Shown: positions 1 to 6,334 of the stretch, piece by piece | Numbering within the stretch: the stretch's first letter is position 1 | Layout: every line of letters begins with the position of its first letter | From: an uncultured bacterium | GTDB taxonomy: Bacteria; Cloacimonadota; Cloacimonadia; Cloacimonadales; Cloacimonadaceae | DNA: 6,512 nt | Direction: 5' to 3' | Assembly (NCBI GenBank): GCA_937960795.1 | Contig: CALGPA010000081.1 | Coordinates: forward strand, 1-6,512 | Translations under genes and position numbers: made by a program | Notes under the pieces: model-generated | Told to the model about the DNA's origin: nothing | The model's input: the letters and a program-made list of their open reading frames with translations, nothing else | Database searches by the model: none

Positions 1-399
1 GGCAAAGCCAAAGTGCTGCAAGCAGGCGAGGATATCACCGTCATCGCCTATGGTGCCATGATCCGTGAAGTCCAAAAGGCGAGCGCCATGCTCAAGCCCA
101 AAGGCCACTCTGTGGATCTCATTGATCTGCGCAGCATCTGGCCGATTGATCGCGAGACGATCGCCAAATCCGTGCGCAAGACAGGGCGTGCCTTGGTGGT
201 GACCGAAGCCCCACAGAGCTATGGCCCTGCCGCAGAGCTCATCAGCGTGATCAATGAAGAAGCCTTTCTTTCTTTGGAAGCGCCCCCCAGTCGTTTGACG
301 GGTTTTGACACGGTGATTCCCTTGCCCATGGGTGAGAAACACTATATGATCAGTCCCGAGCGCATTGCCGCCGAGATTGAGCGTCTGATCAGCTATTAA
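1..399 (+). CDS. pdhB: 2-oxo acid dehydrogenase E1 component, beta subunit, C-terminal part (partial)
   Basis: This is the 3' end of a gene that enters the window from the left; the frame is open from base 1, so no start is visible. The 132 residues seen match the transketolase C-terminal domain of E1 beta subunits, roughly the last 40% of a usual 325-residue protein. Recognisable stretches are AGEDITVIAYGAM, a VDLIDLRSIWPID strand-turn segment, VVTEAPQSYGPAAEL and SRLTGFDTVIPLP. With E1 alpha (not seen), this subunit forms the thiamin-diphosphate enzyme that decarboxylates the 2-oxo acid and reductively acylates the E2 lipoyl group. E2 starts 11 bp downstream and E3 follows, which confirms the complex. 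Pyruvate is the likeliest substrate, but branched-chain 2-oxo acids cannot be excluded from this half alone, so the symbol is provisional. Confidence 0.9.
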   Translation, partial: GKAKVLQAGEDITVIAYGAMIREVQKASAMLKPKGHSVDLIDLRSIWPIDRETIAKSVRKTGRALVVTEAPQSYGPAAELISVINEEAFLSLEAPPSRLTGFDTVIPLPMGEKHYMISPERIAAEIERLISY

Positions 400-410
400 A
401 GGAGTCAGCT

Positions 411-1685
411 ATGCGTTATATATTCAAGTTTCCTGATATCGGTGAAGGCCTTGATGAAGGCAAGATCATCGAGTGGTATGTAGAGAAAGGACAAAGCATT
501 CAGAGCGGAGACGCTTTGGTAAAAATGGAGACTGACAAGGTGGTCACGGACATCCCATCTCCAAAGAGCGGGGTGATTTCCGCACGCTACGGCTCCATCG
601 GAGACAGCATCAAGGTCGGCTCTGCCTTGGTGGAGATCGACATCGAAGGTGTGGAAGCCAAAGACGCCCAAGATATCAATCAAGAAGAGCCCGCAAAAGC
701 CGTCACAGAATCCGTGGATGAAGAAGGCTTTGGGGGAGTCGTGGGCACGATCGAGCTTGCCGGTGACGGCGCCTATCTCCCTGCGGGGGATGAAGGTATC
801 TCTTCGCCTAATGAGCCCAAAGCTCGCAAAAAAGCCCTTGCCACACCCGTTGCCAGAGCCATGGCAAAGGATCTCGGCATCGACATCAACCAAGTAGTGG
901 GCACAGGCCCTGCGGGCAGGGTCACCAAGAAGGACATCGAGTCCCATCGTCCGCCTGCGCCACAAAGATCTGTCGGTTCCATCGAGACTCCCCGCCAGCG
1001 CACTGAGCCGTTATCTCAGATCCGCAAGACGATCGCCAAAAACATGCTGCGCAGCAAGCAAAATACCGCTCACATGGCAATCATGGAAGAAGTCGAAGTC
1101 AGCACCTTGATCGAGGCAAGATCCCGTCTCAATGAAGCCCTAAAGCACGATCAGATCAAGCTCAGCTATCTGCCCTTCATCATCCAAGCCATAGCTCGCG
1201 CCCTGAAGAAACACCCTGTGCTCAATGCCGAACTCGACATGGAAAATGAGCGCATCATCTACAAAGACTATATCAATCTCGGCATCGCCATGGATACCGA
1301 TGATGGATTGGTGGTGCCCGTCATCCATGATGCAGACAAAAAGTCGCTGACTGACTTAGCCCACGAGATCAAGAGCTTGGCAGACAAAGCTCGCGAGCGC
1401 AAGCTCACTCTTGATGATCTCAAAGATGGCACTTTCAGCATCACATCCTATGGCTCGATCGGCGGCTACTTCGCAGTCCCCGTGATTGCCTATCCCCAAG
1501 TGGCGATCTTTGGCATCGGCCGCATAGCCCAAAAGCCTGTGGTCAAAGACGGTGAGATCGTCATCGGAAACATAATGCCGATCAGCATGAGTGTGGATCA
1601 TCGCATCGTGGACGGAGCGGAAGTCAGCAGATTTGTAAACGATGTGCTTAGCTATCTCAAAGATCCCATTTTGCTCTTGGCATAA
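411..1685 (+). CDS. pdhC: 2-oxo acid dehydrogenase E2 component (dihydrolipoyl acyltransferase)
   Basis: Complete 424-residue E2, the core of the complex, which transfers the acyl group from lipoate to coenzyme A. Residues 1-78 are one lipoyl domain; Lys43 in METDKVV is the lipoylation site. A linker at about 80-136 is acidic and carries a FGGVVGTIEL segment rather than the usual Ala/Pro-rich stretch. Residues 138-178 form the peripheral subunit-binding domain (ATPVARAMAKDLGID, then GTGPAGRVTKKDI). Residues 200-424 are the acyltransferase domain, with DDGLVVPVI at 297-305, SITSYGSIGG at 343-352 and the catalytic HxxxDG at His397-Asp401-Gly402. Length is normal for a single-lipoyl E2. AAGGAG at 399-404 lies 6 nt before the ATG and overlaps the E1 beta stop. 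The E2 type does not settle pyruvate versus branched-chain substrate. Confidence 0.95.
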   Translation: MRYIFKFPDIGEGLDEGKIIEWYVEKGQSIQSGDALVKMETDKVVTDIPSPKSGVISARYGSIGDSIKVGSALVEIDIEGVEAKDAQDINQEEPAKAVTESVDEEGFGGVVGTIELAGDGAYLPAGDEGISSPNEPKARKKALATPVARAMAKDLGIDINQVVGTGPAGRVTKKDIESHRPPAPQRSVGSIETPRQRTEPLSQIRKTIAKNMLRSKQNTAHMAIMEEVEVSTLIEARSRLNEALKHDQIKLSYLPFIIQAIARALKKHPVLNAELDMENERIIYKDYINLGIAMDTDDGLVVPVIHDADKKSLTDLAHEIKSLADKARERKLTLDDLKDGTFSITSYGSIGGYFAVPVIAYPQVAIFGIGRIAQKPVVKDGEIVIGNIMPISMSVDHRIVDGAEVSRFVNDVLSYLKDPILLLA

Positions 1686-1690
1686 GGAGG
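1684..1690 (+). promoter_or_regulatory. Ribosome binding site that fixes the E3 start
   Basis: AAGGAGG, a near-perfect Shine-Dalgarno, overlaps the E2 stop codon (TAA at 1683-1685) and sits 5 nt before the ATG at 1696. It favours that ATG over an in-frame one at 1642, which would lie inside the E2 gene and add 18 residues before the FAD-binding strand. Confidence 0.85.
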
Positions 1691-1695
1691 AAAAC

Positions 1696-3009
1696 ATGAC
1701 TTATGATCTCATCATCATCGGTAGCGGCCCCGCGGGATATGTGGGTGCCATCAAAGCCGGTCAGCGCGGACTCAAGACCTTGGTCATCGACAAGAAATAC
1801 ATAGGCGGAATGTGCCTAAACTGGGGCTGCATCCCCACCAAAAGCATCTTGGAATCCGCCAAGACATATCAGAAAGTCCTGCACGCCGCGGATTTTGGGG
1901 TGACTGGCATAAAAGCTGAGGAGATTGCCTTCGACTGGCAACAGGCGGTCACCCGCACCCGGAAAATAGTTGCCAAGCTCAGCCGTGGCATCGAGTTCCT
2001 ATGGAAGAAAAACGGCGTGGAATTTCTGAGGGCAGAAGCCAAGATCATCTCCCCTACACAAGTAGAAGCGGATAAACGCGTCTTTGAGACGAAGAATATC
2101 CTCATCGCCACAGGCTCACGTCCTGCCCCGCGGGATGACTTCCCTGATGCACTCAGTTTGGAAGATCTCTACAGCCTCCCTGTCCTGCCGGAGAAGCCGC
2201 TTTTGGTGGGCAGGGGTGCCAATCTTGTGGAGCTGGCACAGTTTTTCCAAATGATCGGCAAAGCTCCCATCATCTTGGCTGATGACTTACCACTGATGCC
2301 CGCACTGGATGCCTCGCTCGAAGATTTTATGCTCAAAAAAATGAGCAAGGCCAAGATCCCGCTCATCCCCGTCATTGATGCTCAGATCAAGGACAAATCC
2401 GTCTCCTACAAAGATAAAGACTATCCCTTTGATATGGTGATAAATGCCGGCTTCAGATCTGCTGTGCTCCCTCAGATGGAGCCTCAGCTCAAGCTCGAAG
2501 ATGGCTTTATCGCGACGGATCGGCGGCATATGAGCTCCACAGATGGCATCTATGCAGCTGGTGATGTCAATGGCAAAGGCTATCTGGCACATGTGGCAAG
2601 CGCGCAAGCCTTGGAAGTCATCGACAGCATCATGGGCGTGGACCTGCCTGATGAAGAGCGCCGCTATCCGCTCAATATCTACACCGACCCAGAGTTGGCG
2701 CAGATCGGCATGACAGAGGCGCAGATCAAGGCGCAGGGCATCGATTATCAGGTGAAGCAGTATTCCATGTCCGCAAATGGCAAAGCGCTCACAGAAGGCT
2801 CATCAGAAGGTTTTATCCGCATCATCCATGAAACGAAATACAATCAAGTCTTGGGTGTGCAGATGGTCTCAGCAAATGCCACAGATCTGATCAGCGAAGC
2901 AGGCATACTCATGGAGCTGGAGGGCAGCACCTATGAGCTGGCGCGCACCATCCATGCCCATCCCACCGTCTCCGAGATCTATATGGACGCCGGGGGGATG
3001 GACGGCTGA
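1696..3009 (+). CDS. lpdA: Dihydrolipoyl dehydrogenase (E3) with a degenerate NAD-binding fingerprint
   Basis: 437-residue flavoprotein disulfide reductase that reoxidises dihydrolipoate on E2, normally passing electrons through FAD to NAD+. The FAD fingerprint GSGPAG is at residues 9-14 with Asp32 ending the second strand. The redox disulfide is Cys40/Cys45 in GGMCLNWGCIPTK. ATGSRP and the second FAD motif GIYAAGDV are present, and the C-terminal His422/Glu427 dyad is intact in HAHPTVSE. In the central domain the usual GGGxIGxE is GRGANLVE (172-179), so the third glycine is Leu177. The acidic residue expected at the end of the next strand appears to be Ala195 followed by two Asp, and the later GRxPN-type motif reads AGFRSAVLP. 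The protein is also some 20-30 residues shorter than typical E3s, mostly in this domain. Flavin and disulfide chemistry look intact; the acceptor is less certain. Confidence 0.9.
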   Translation: MTYDLIIIGSGPAGYVGAIKAGQRGLKTLVIDKKYIGGMCLNWGCIPTKSILESAKTYQKVLHAADFGVTGIKAEEIAFDWQQAVTRTRKIVAKLSRGIEFLWKKNGVEFLRAEAKIISPTQVEADKRVFETKNILIATGSRPAPRDDFPDALSLEDLYSLPVLPEKPLLVGRGANLVELAQFFQMIGKAPIILADDLPLMPALDASLEDFMLKKMSKAKIPLIPVIDAQIKDKSVSYKDKDYPFDMVINAGFRSAVLPQMEPQLKLEDGFIATDRRHMSSTDGIYAAGDVNGKGYLAHVASAQALEVIDSIMGVDLPDEERRYPLNIYTDPELAQIGMTEAQIKAQGIDYQVKQYSMSANGKALTEGSSEGFIRIIHETKYNQVLGVQMVSANATDLISEAGILMELEGSTYELARTIHAHPTVSEIYMDAGGMDG

Positions 3010-3036
3010 TTTTGCTTATTTGCTGATTTTAGCTTG

Positions 3037-3061
3037 GGGGCTGTGTGTTGAGCACAGCCCC
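3037..3061. terminator. Hairpin between convergent operons, candidate bidirectional terminator
   Basis: GGGGCTGTG at 3037-3045 pairs perfectly with CACAGCCCC at 3053-3061 around a 7-nt loop, a 9-bp GC-rich stem. It lies 27 nt after the E3 stop on the + strand and 17 nt after the stop of the convergent 164-residue gene on the - strand, where a shared terminator would be expected. Neither side has a clean run of T after the stem, so it is not a textbook intrinsic terminator; it may act with Rho or as an mRNA 3' end stabiliser. Confidence 0.6.
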
Positions 3062-3078
3062 TGTCGCTGAGTCGGTTC

Positions 3079-3573
3079 TTAACAAAGTCTGCTGCTATAT
3101 CCCAGCTTGAGCTGTTTCTTGACGATTGCCACAGCCTCTTGCAAGCCATCCGCTTCTGCTTTGGCAAAAAGACGTCTGATGGCAGCGTATTGTCTGCGAT
3201 ATGCTCGTCTGATCTCATCACTATGGTTCTTGATGCTCCCATTGGGTTTTGTGCATTCTTTCAGGTATCTCACAAGCCCCGCTATCTCAGTGTCATAGGG
3301 GCAGTTTTCACAGCCTCGATTGCTGATATACTCTGCCTTTAGCTCCACCAAGCGGTTCAATCTCTTTTTGGTGTCTTGCAAGGTTTTGCTATCCGTCAGT
3401 GGGATCCCCAGCGGATGATAGTGCCTCTGGGTGGCATATTCCATGCTGCAGCCTGAAAGACCCATCTCAATCGCTGTGCTGATGATGGGGGCTCCGCGTG
3501 CGTCTGCCAAAAGCTTGAGTATCTTGCTCCCTTCGAGTGTGGGATAGCTGTCTATGATAAGCTTCAGTTCCAT
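3079..3573 (-). CDS. Hypothetical protein, third gene of the primase operon
   Basis: 164-residue protein that I do not recognise. It starts 9 bp after the stop of the DUF3987 gene. AGGA at 3581-3584 overlaps that stop and sits 7 nt before this ATG, so the two genes are very probably cotranscribed. The N-terminal 45 residues look like an alpha/beta segment (MELKLIIDSY, then a helix and AIEMGLSGCS). The middle (60-83) is a charged helix, and a CxxC pair at Cys88/Cys91 (RGCENCPYD) is followed by Cys107 and His117. The last 45 residues are strongly basic and helical (DEIRRAYRRQYAAIRRLF). There is no signal peptide or membrane segment. The basic helix and possible metal-binding cysteines would suit a nucleic-acid-binding accessory factor of the replication proteins, but that is inference from composition and position only. 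Confidence 0.75.
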   Translation of the reverse strand: MELKLIIDSYPTLEGSKILKLLADARGAPIISTAIEMGLSGCSMEYATQRHYHPLGIPLTDSKTLQDTKKRLNRLVELKAEYISNRGCENCPYDTEIAGLVRYLKECTKPNGSIKNHSDEIRRAYRRQYAAIRRLFAKAEADGLQEAVAIVKKQLKLGYSSRLC

Positions 3574-3582
3574 AGCGTTGTC

Positions 3583-5034
3583 CTACAATTTAAGCATTTG
3601 CCGGTCAATCAGTTCATAGATCCGCGCAGGCTTGCCCCTGCCATTTGGGGGAGCTTCGGTGATGACAGTTATGATCTCTCTTTCTTCAAGGTTTTGTATG
3701 CAGTCCCGCATGTCTTTAGCCTTCAGATGCAGCGCGTTCATGATATTACTGTGGCTGTCTTTAAACTTCGCTTTTTTTGCCAAATGCTCCGCCACTCTGC
3801 GTTCATTGTGCCAAGCCCCACCTTCTTCGATGATGGTGATCATGGGCTTGGCATTCTGGAGGTAGTATTCACACAGATACAACGCTTCGCGCATGCTCTC
3901 TTCACTGACTCTGAGCCCGGCAAAAAACTCGTCACATTGGTCAAGACAGATTGCGTTTTCGAGAGCCTTGTGCACTTTGAACAATGTGATCAGGATCACC
4001 GGGGAAAGGGCGACATTATTGTAGATCCTCGTGGCATATGCGAGCAGGATTTCATCTTCTTTTTTCAGGATAGCGTTAAGGATCTTATTGTGTTCTTCTT
4101 CATAGATCGCTTGCACATCATCACCCAAAAACAGATCATAGCTCTTCGGGATGCTGCGAAAGACCTCAAAGATCGTGTCGTATTCATGAAGCTCATGAAT
4201 CTCATCTTCCTGATGCCCCCCCTTATCAGAGTTTGTATCAAAGCCTCCCTCACGATCACCTATCACACAATAGATGAATCTCTGCAAAAAGCCTGATTGC
4301 TGTTCAGCAGGATTTTCAAAAGCTCTATAGACCCAGCCGGAGGTAGATGCCCCTGAGATGCTGAGCGCAGGATTATCGACATACTCCGTTCGATCCATAG
4401 TATCATAATTGTTGCTGTCTCCATCATAAAGGGCAGTGATGGTTTCTTTCATGCCTGCATTATAGCGCTGATCCGCCCCCTTCAAAAAGCAAGCAAACTC
4501 GCGATACTCCAAAAGACGATTGGGGTTCTCTGCCAGAAGACTGATCAGCTTCGCTTTGGTAGTCTCGTTGATGATCAATCTCTTTTTGCTTCGATCTTGC
4601 CCCGACATCTGCTTGAGTCGCTCATTGAGTTTGTGGCATGTGTGGGATGCCATTCGCTGGCAGGTGGTCTTTCTGCTGAGTGTGCTGGGGCCCACCAATA
4701 CCGCCCATATCATACAGCTCTGCTTTTTGCCATTACGCGGCACGCGCACCCGATTGCCGATATTTGCTGCGGCAACGGGTAAAAACGCTGTGATCAACGC
4801 GCCGGGGATGGCGTCGGTGTGCTCCCCCGCGATCCTGACATATTCTTGCAAGAATTCGGGTAAACGCAGGATATCAAGCGGCACTTTGTCCTGTCCCTTA
4901 TAGCCTGATATTTGCTTATTTTGCTTATTTGACGGATTGTCGGTGCTGTTCTTTGTTATCATTTCTTCAATAGGGTGTGTCGTCTCAAGATCTTGGGAAT
5001 ATTCTTCCGTGCTCATCATTTTCTCTGTCTTCAT
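3583..5034 (-). CDS. DUF3987-type P-loop ATPase, probable replicative helicase-like partner of the primase
   Basis: 483 residues from the ATG at 5034. An ATG at 5067 would add 11 residues, but a TAATG overlap with the primase stop and TTGGAG at 5041-5046, 6 nt upstream, favour 5034. Residues 1-50 are polar and low in complexity (SNKQNKQ). The DUF3987-like core starts at about 52 (LDILRLPEFLQEYVR). It includes the P-loop GPSTLSRKTT at 115-124, one residue longer than GxxxxGKT, with Lys122 as probable phosphate-binding lysine. A Walker B-like LLEYREF is at 174-180, a sensor-like NPALSISGAST at 221-231 and a probable arginine finger in GFLQRF (Arg252). The C-terminal ~80 residues look like a winged helix (ITVITEAPPNGRGKPARIYELI). 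The family is often found beside or fused to VirE_N primase domains on plasmids and integrated elements. Helicase activity is inferred, not shown by the sequence. Confidence 0.85.
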   Translation of the reverse strand: MKTEKMMSTEEYSQDLETTHPIEEMITKNSTDNPSNKQNKQISGYKGQDKVPLDILRLPEFLQEYVRIAGEHTDAIPGALITAFLPVAAANIGNRVRVPRNGKKQSCMIWAVLVGPSTLSRKTTCQRMASHTCHKLNERLKQMSGQDRSKKRLIINETTKAKLISLLAENPNRLLEYREFACFLKGADQRYNAGMKETITALYDGDSNNYDTMDRTEYVDNPALSISGASTSGWVYRAFENPAEQQSGFLQRFIYCVIGDREGGFDTNSDKGGHQEDEIHELHEYDTIFEVFRSIPKSYDLFLGDDVQAIYEEEHNKILNAILKKEDEILLAYATRIYNNVALSPVILITLFKVHKALENAICLDQCDEFFAGLRVSEESMREALYLCEYYLQNAKPMITIIEEGGAWHNERRVAEHLAKKAKFKDSHSNIMNALHLKAKDMRDCIQNLEEREIITVITEAPPNGRGKPARIYELIDRQMLKL

Positions 5035-5046
5035 TATAAACTCCAA
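5034..5046 (-). promoter_or_regulatory. TAATG stop-start overlap with Shine-Dalgarno (translational coupling)
   Basis: On the - strand TTGGAG (5046-5041) is followed by 6 nt and then TAATG, where the primase TAA (5036-5034) and the DUF3987 ATG (5034-5032) share one base. This arrangement usually gives coupled, near-stoichiometric synthesis, fitting two proteins acting in one complex. Confidence 0.75.
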
Positions 5047-6017
5047 CCATATTTTCGTGCCACCCAAATCAATGATGGGAAGCTAATACTTTTAGGCGCG
5101 CCCAAGCGGTCCCAATAGCTATATAGGGACTGATAATCATCATTGTAGGCAGCATTGTTTGCGTAGATTGCGAAGATCTCTTTGCCCGCTTCACCAAATT
5201 TGGCTTTAAGAGCATAGGCGGTTCTGAGCCAATCGTCATAGCTGATCTTTCCACATTGTGAAAGATATGATATCACTGCTGTGGCAGTGTGATAGTCATC
5301 GTGATAGCTGTAAAACGGGTCTGTAGAGCTGTGATAGCAATTCTGATAGCTGTTGTAGTGGGGAGAGAGCGTTGTGCATTCTGAATATCTCGAATGGCTC
5401 GGCGTCTGCGATACAGCCAAGCTCTCAATACATAGCGGAATGCAATTGTCGCTTACAAAGATTTGAGGGTCATAGCTAAAAAAGCATGCCTGAGCTCTGC
5501 TCTTGGCTCCTTCATCGGCCTCCAGAGAGAGATTACGAAGCAGATCTTCCGCCAGGTAGCAATACGCCCGAGTATAGCTGATATTGTCCTCCACGGGCGT
5601 CTCAAGTCGATATACAAGCTTCATCCCGCCTGAAGGGGATCTAAAAGCAAAATCCAAGGATGGATCCACTTGATGAAGCTGCTCCTTCGCGGACTCAGAG
5701 TCCGCGAGATCGTCGACATCAAGGATGATATAGTTGTTCTGAATCAATTCGCTCAGACTGCGTCTGAGATAGAAGAGACCGCCACTTAGCCATGGGAGTT
5801 TGAGCTTCAAAGCCTTTCGGGCAGCTTTGTCTTCCGCAGTGCGGATCCTGCCAACTATGTTCTTTACATTGATGTCGTCTACCACGCCTGTGCGGATGGC
5901 TCTGATGATGTCTTCACGGCTCTTGCGACGAAGATACTCGGGTTTTAGGACGTTGTGCCCGGTTGTGAACGCTGTGTCCACGATGAAGCAACTTAGGTCT
6001 TTCTTTGTATTAGACAT
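5034..6017 (-). CDS. Archaeo-eukaryotic-type primase, BT4734/VirE_N-like with PriCT-2-like C-terminus
   Basis: 327-residue protein, first gene of the leftward operon. Residues 25-190 match the BT4734/VirE_N-like domain: a helical start, KLKLPWLSGGLFYLRR at 71-86, then the primase signature IILDVDDL with Asp100 and Asp102 as likely metal ligands. SPSGGMKLVY at 127-136 takes the place of the sxH motif, with Lys where many primases have His, and a SRAQACFFSYDP block at 173-184 is typical of the family. Residues 205-245 form a Tyr/Ser/His-rich linker. Residues 246-324 resemble PriCT-2 (ISYDDWLRTAYALKAKFGEAGKEIF, then the SLYSYWDRL segment). It probably makes primers for an element carrying its own replication genes. 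AAGGAG at 6023-6028 is 5 nt before the ATG. The stop overlaps the DUF3987 start as TAATG, so the two are translationally coupled. Catalytic activity is inferred. Confidence 0.85.
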   Translation of the reverse strand: MSNTKKDLSCFIVDTAFTTGHNVLKPEYLRRKSREDIIRAIRTGVVDDINVKNIVGRIRTAEDKAARKALKLKLPWLSGGLFYLRRSLSELIQNNYIILDVDDLADSESAKEQLHQVDPSLDFAFRSPSGGMKLVYRLETPVEDNISYTRAYCYLAEDLLRNLSLEADEGAKSRAQACFFSYDPQIFVSDNCIPLCIESLAVSQTPSHSRYSECTTLSPHYNSYQNCYHSSTDPFYSYHDDYHTATAVISYLSQCGKISYDDWLRTAYALKAKFGEAGKEIFAIYANNAAYNDDYQSLYSYWDRLGAPKSISFPSLIWVARKYGWSL

Positions 6018-6022
6018 TTAGT

Positions 6023-6071
6023 CTCCTTAGCAGCTTAGATTTGGGATGTCTCCATCCCTATCTGCTAAGCT
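6023..6071 (-). promoter_or_regulatory. Structured 5' leader of the primase mRNA with alternative stems over the Shine-Dalgarno
   Basis: Read on the - strand, GGGATG (6058-6053) and CATCCC (6048-6043) form a 6-bp stem closed by GAGA, a GNRA tetraloop; the opposite strand would have TCTC, so the fold suits the primase mRNA. Two outer stems are possible and exclusive. Stem A pairs AGCTTAG (6071-6065) with CTAAGCT (6038-6032), 7 bp, leaving the Shine-Dalgarno AAGGAG (6028-6023) free. Stem B pairs CTTAGCAG (6069-6062) with CTGCTAAG (6033-6026), 8 bp, burying the first three bases of AAGGAG. This could be a translational switch, a protein-binding autoregulatory site or an operator. The pairings are read directly from the sequence; the function is inferred. 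Confidence 0.5.
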
Positions 6072-6110
6072 TCATTGTATTTATATTGTTGATAGACAAC
6101 ATGATAGACT
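6072..6110 (-). promoter_or_regulatory. AT-rich stretch with short repeats, possible primase operon promoter/operator
   Basis: The stretch just upstream of the leader is AT-rich. On the - strand it has TACAAT (6079-6074) as a possible -10, but TTGTCT at 6099-6094 is only 14 nt away and the hexamer at 17 nt is a poor -35, so the promoter call is weak. On the + strand GATAGAC occurs twice exactly 12 bp apart (6091-6097 and 6103-6109), and TGTTG/CAACA around ATAGA forms a short dyad, consistent with a regulator site. Confidence 0.25.
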
Positions 6111-6111
6111 G

Positions 6112-6236
6112 AATTGGCGGGAGAAGTTTCTGCAATATCAGCAGCGCTCGGGGGGGATAATGCACTGTATCTGATGGGCTTATAAACTCAGTGATTTGCC
6201 GCACTTTTTCCCAATTGGCGCGAATTGGCGCAATTC
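6112..6236. repeat. Three AATTGGCG boxes and a GAATTG/CAATTC dyad
   Basis: AATTGGCG occurs at 6112-6119, 6213-6220 and 6223-6230; the last two are 10 bp apart, about one helical turn. The last copy lies in a dyad, GAATTG (6222-6227), GCG, CAATTC (6231-6236). Between the boxes, 6120-6212 holds a G7 run at 6150-6156 and no ORF or RNA gene that I can support. The phasing suggests protein binding on one face of the DNA. Confidence 0.45.
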
Positions 6237-6243
6237 AATAGAG

Positions 6244-6317
6244 GTAGATTTAGTCCCAGTGAGTAGATTGAGTCCCAGTGAGTAGATTGAGTCCCAGTGG
6301 GACGCCATTTTAGATAG
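6244..6317. repeat. Composite repeat module I: three 19-bp units plus a 16-bp box
   Basis: Three head-to-tail 19-bp units lie at 6244-6262, 6263-6281 and 6282-6300 with no spacer. The first reads GTAGATTTAGTCCCAGTGA; the others differ at one or two positions (T to G at position 8, final A to G). One base later comes the box ACGCCATTTTAGATAG (6302-6317). The last unit and box together make a GTCCC-AGT-GGGAC dyad (6291-6303). The 19-bp period is in the usual size range of plasmid iterons. Confidence 0.85.
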
Positions 6318-6334
6318 CATACGATTGTCACACA

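Noticed and set aside
1642..1695. Upstream start for E3 adding 18 residues
   Set aside because: It would overlap the E2 coding sequence, and the strong AAGGAGG sits before the ATG at 1696, where the protein begins directly with the FAD-binding strand.
3598..4296. Long + strand ORF (232 codons) opposite the DUF3987 gene
   Set aside because: It is the antisense of a gene with clear family motifs, lacks a convincing ribosome binding site and shows no domain logic of its own. The other long opposite-strand ORFs within the E2, E3 and primase genes were dropped for the same reason.
5035..5067. Upstream start for the DUF3987 protein adding 11 residues
   Set aside because: The TAATG overlap and TTGGAG at the right distance favour 5034, and the extra residues (MGGTKIWLEFI) are simply the frame-shifted end of the primase gene.
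6180..6308. Short - strand ORF of 42 residues starting at ATGGCG in the module I box and running through the 19-bp units
   Set aside because: It has no Shine-Dalgarno, and its protein is just the repeats translated in shifting frames because 19 is not a multiple of 3. Similar ATGs occur in module III, where the frame stops after six residues.
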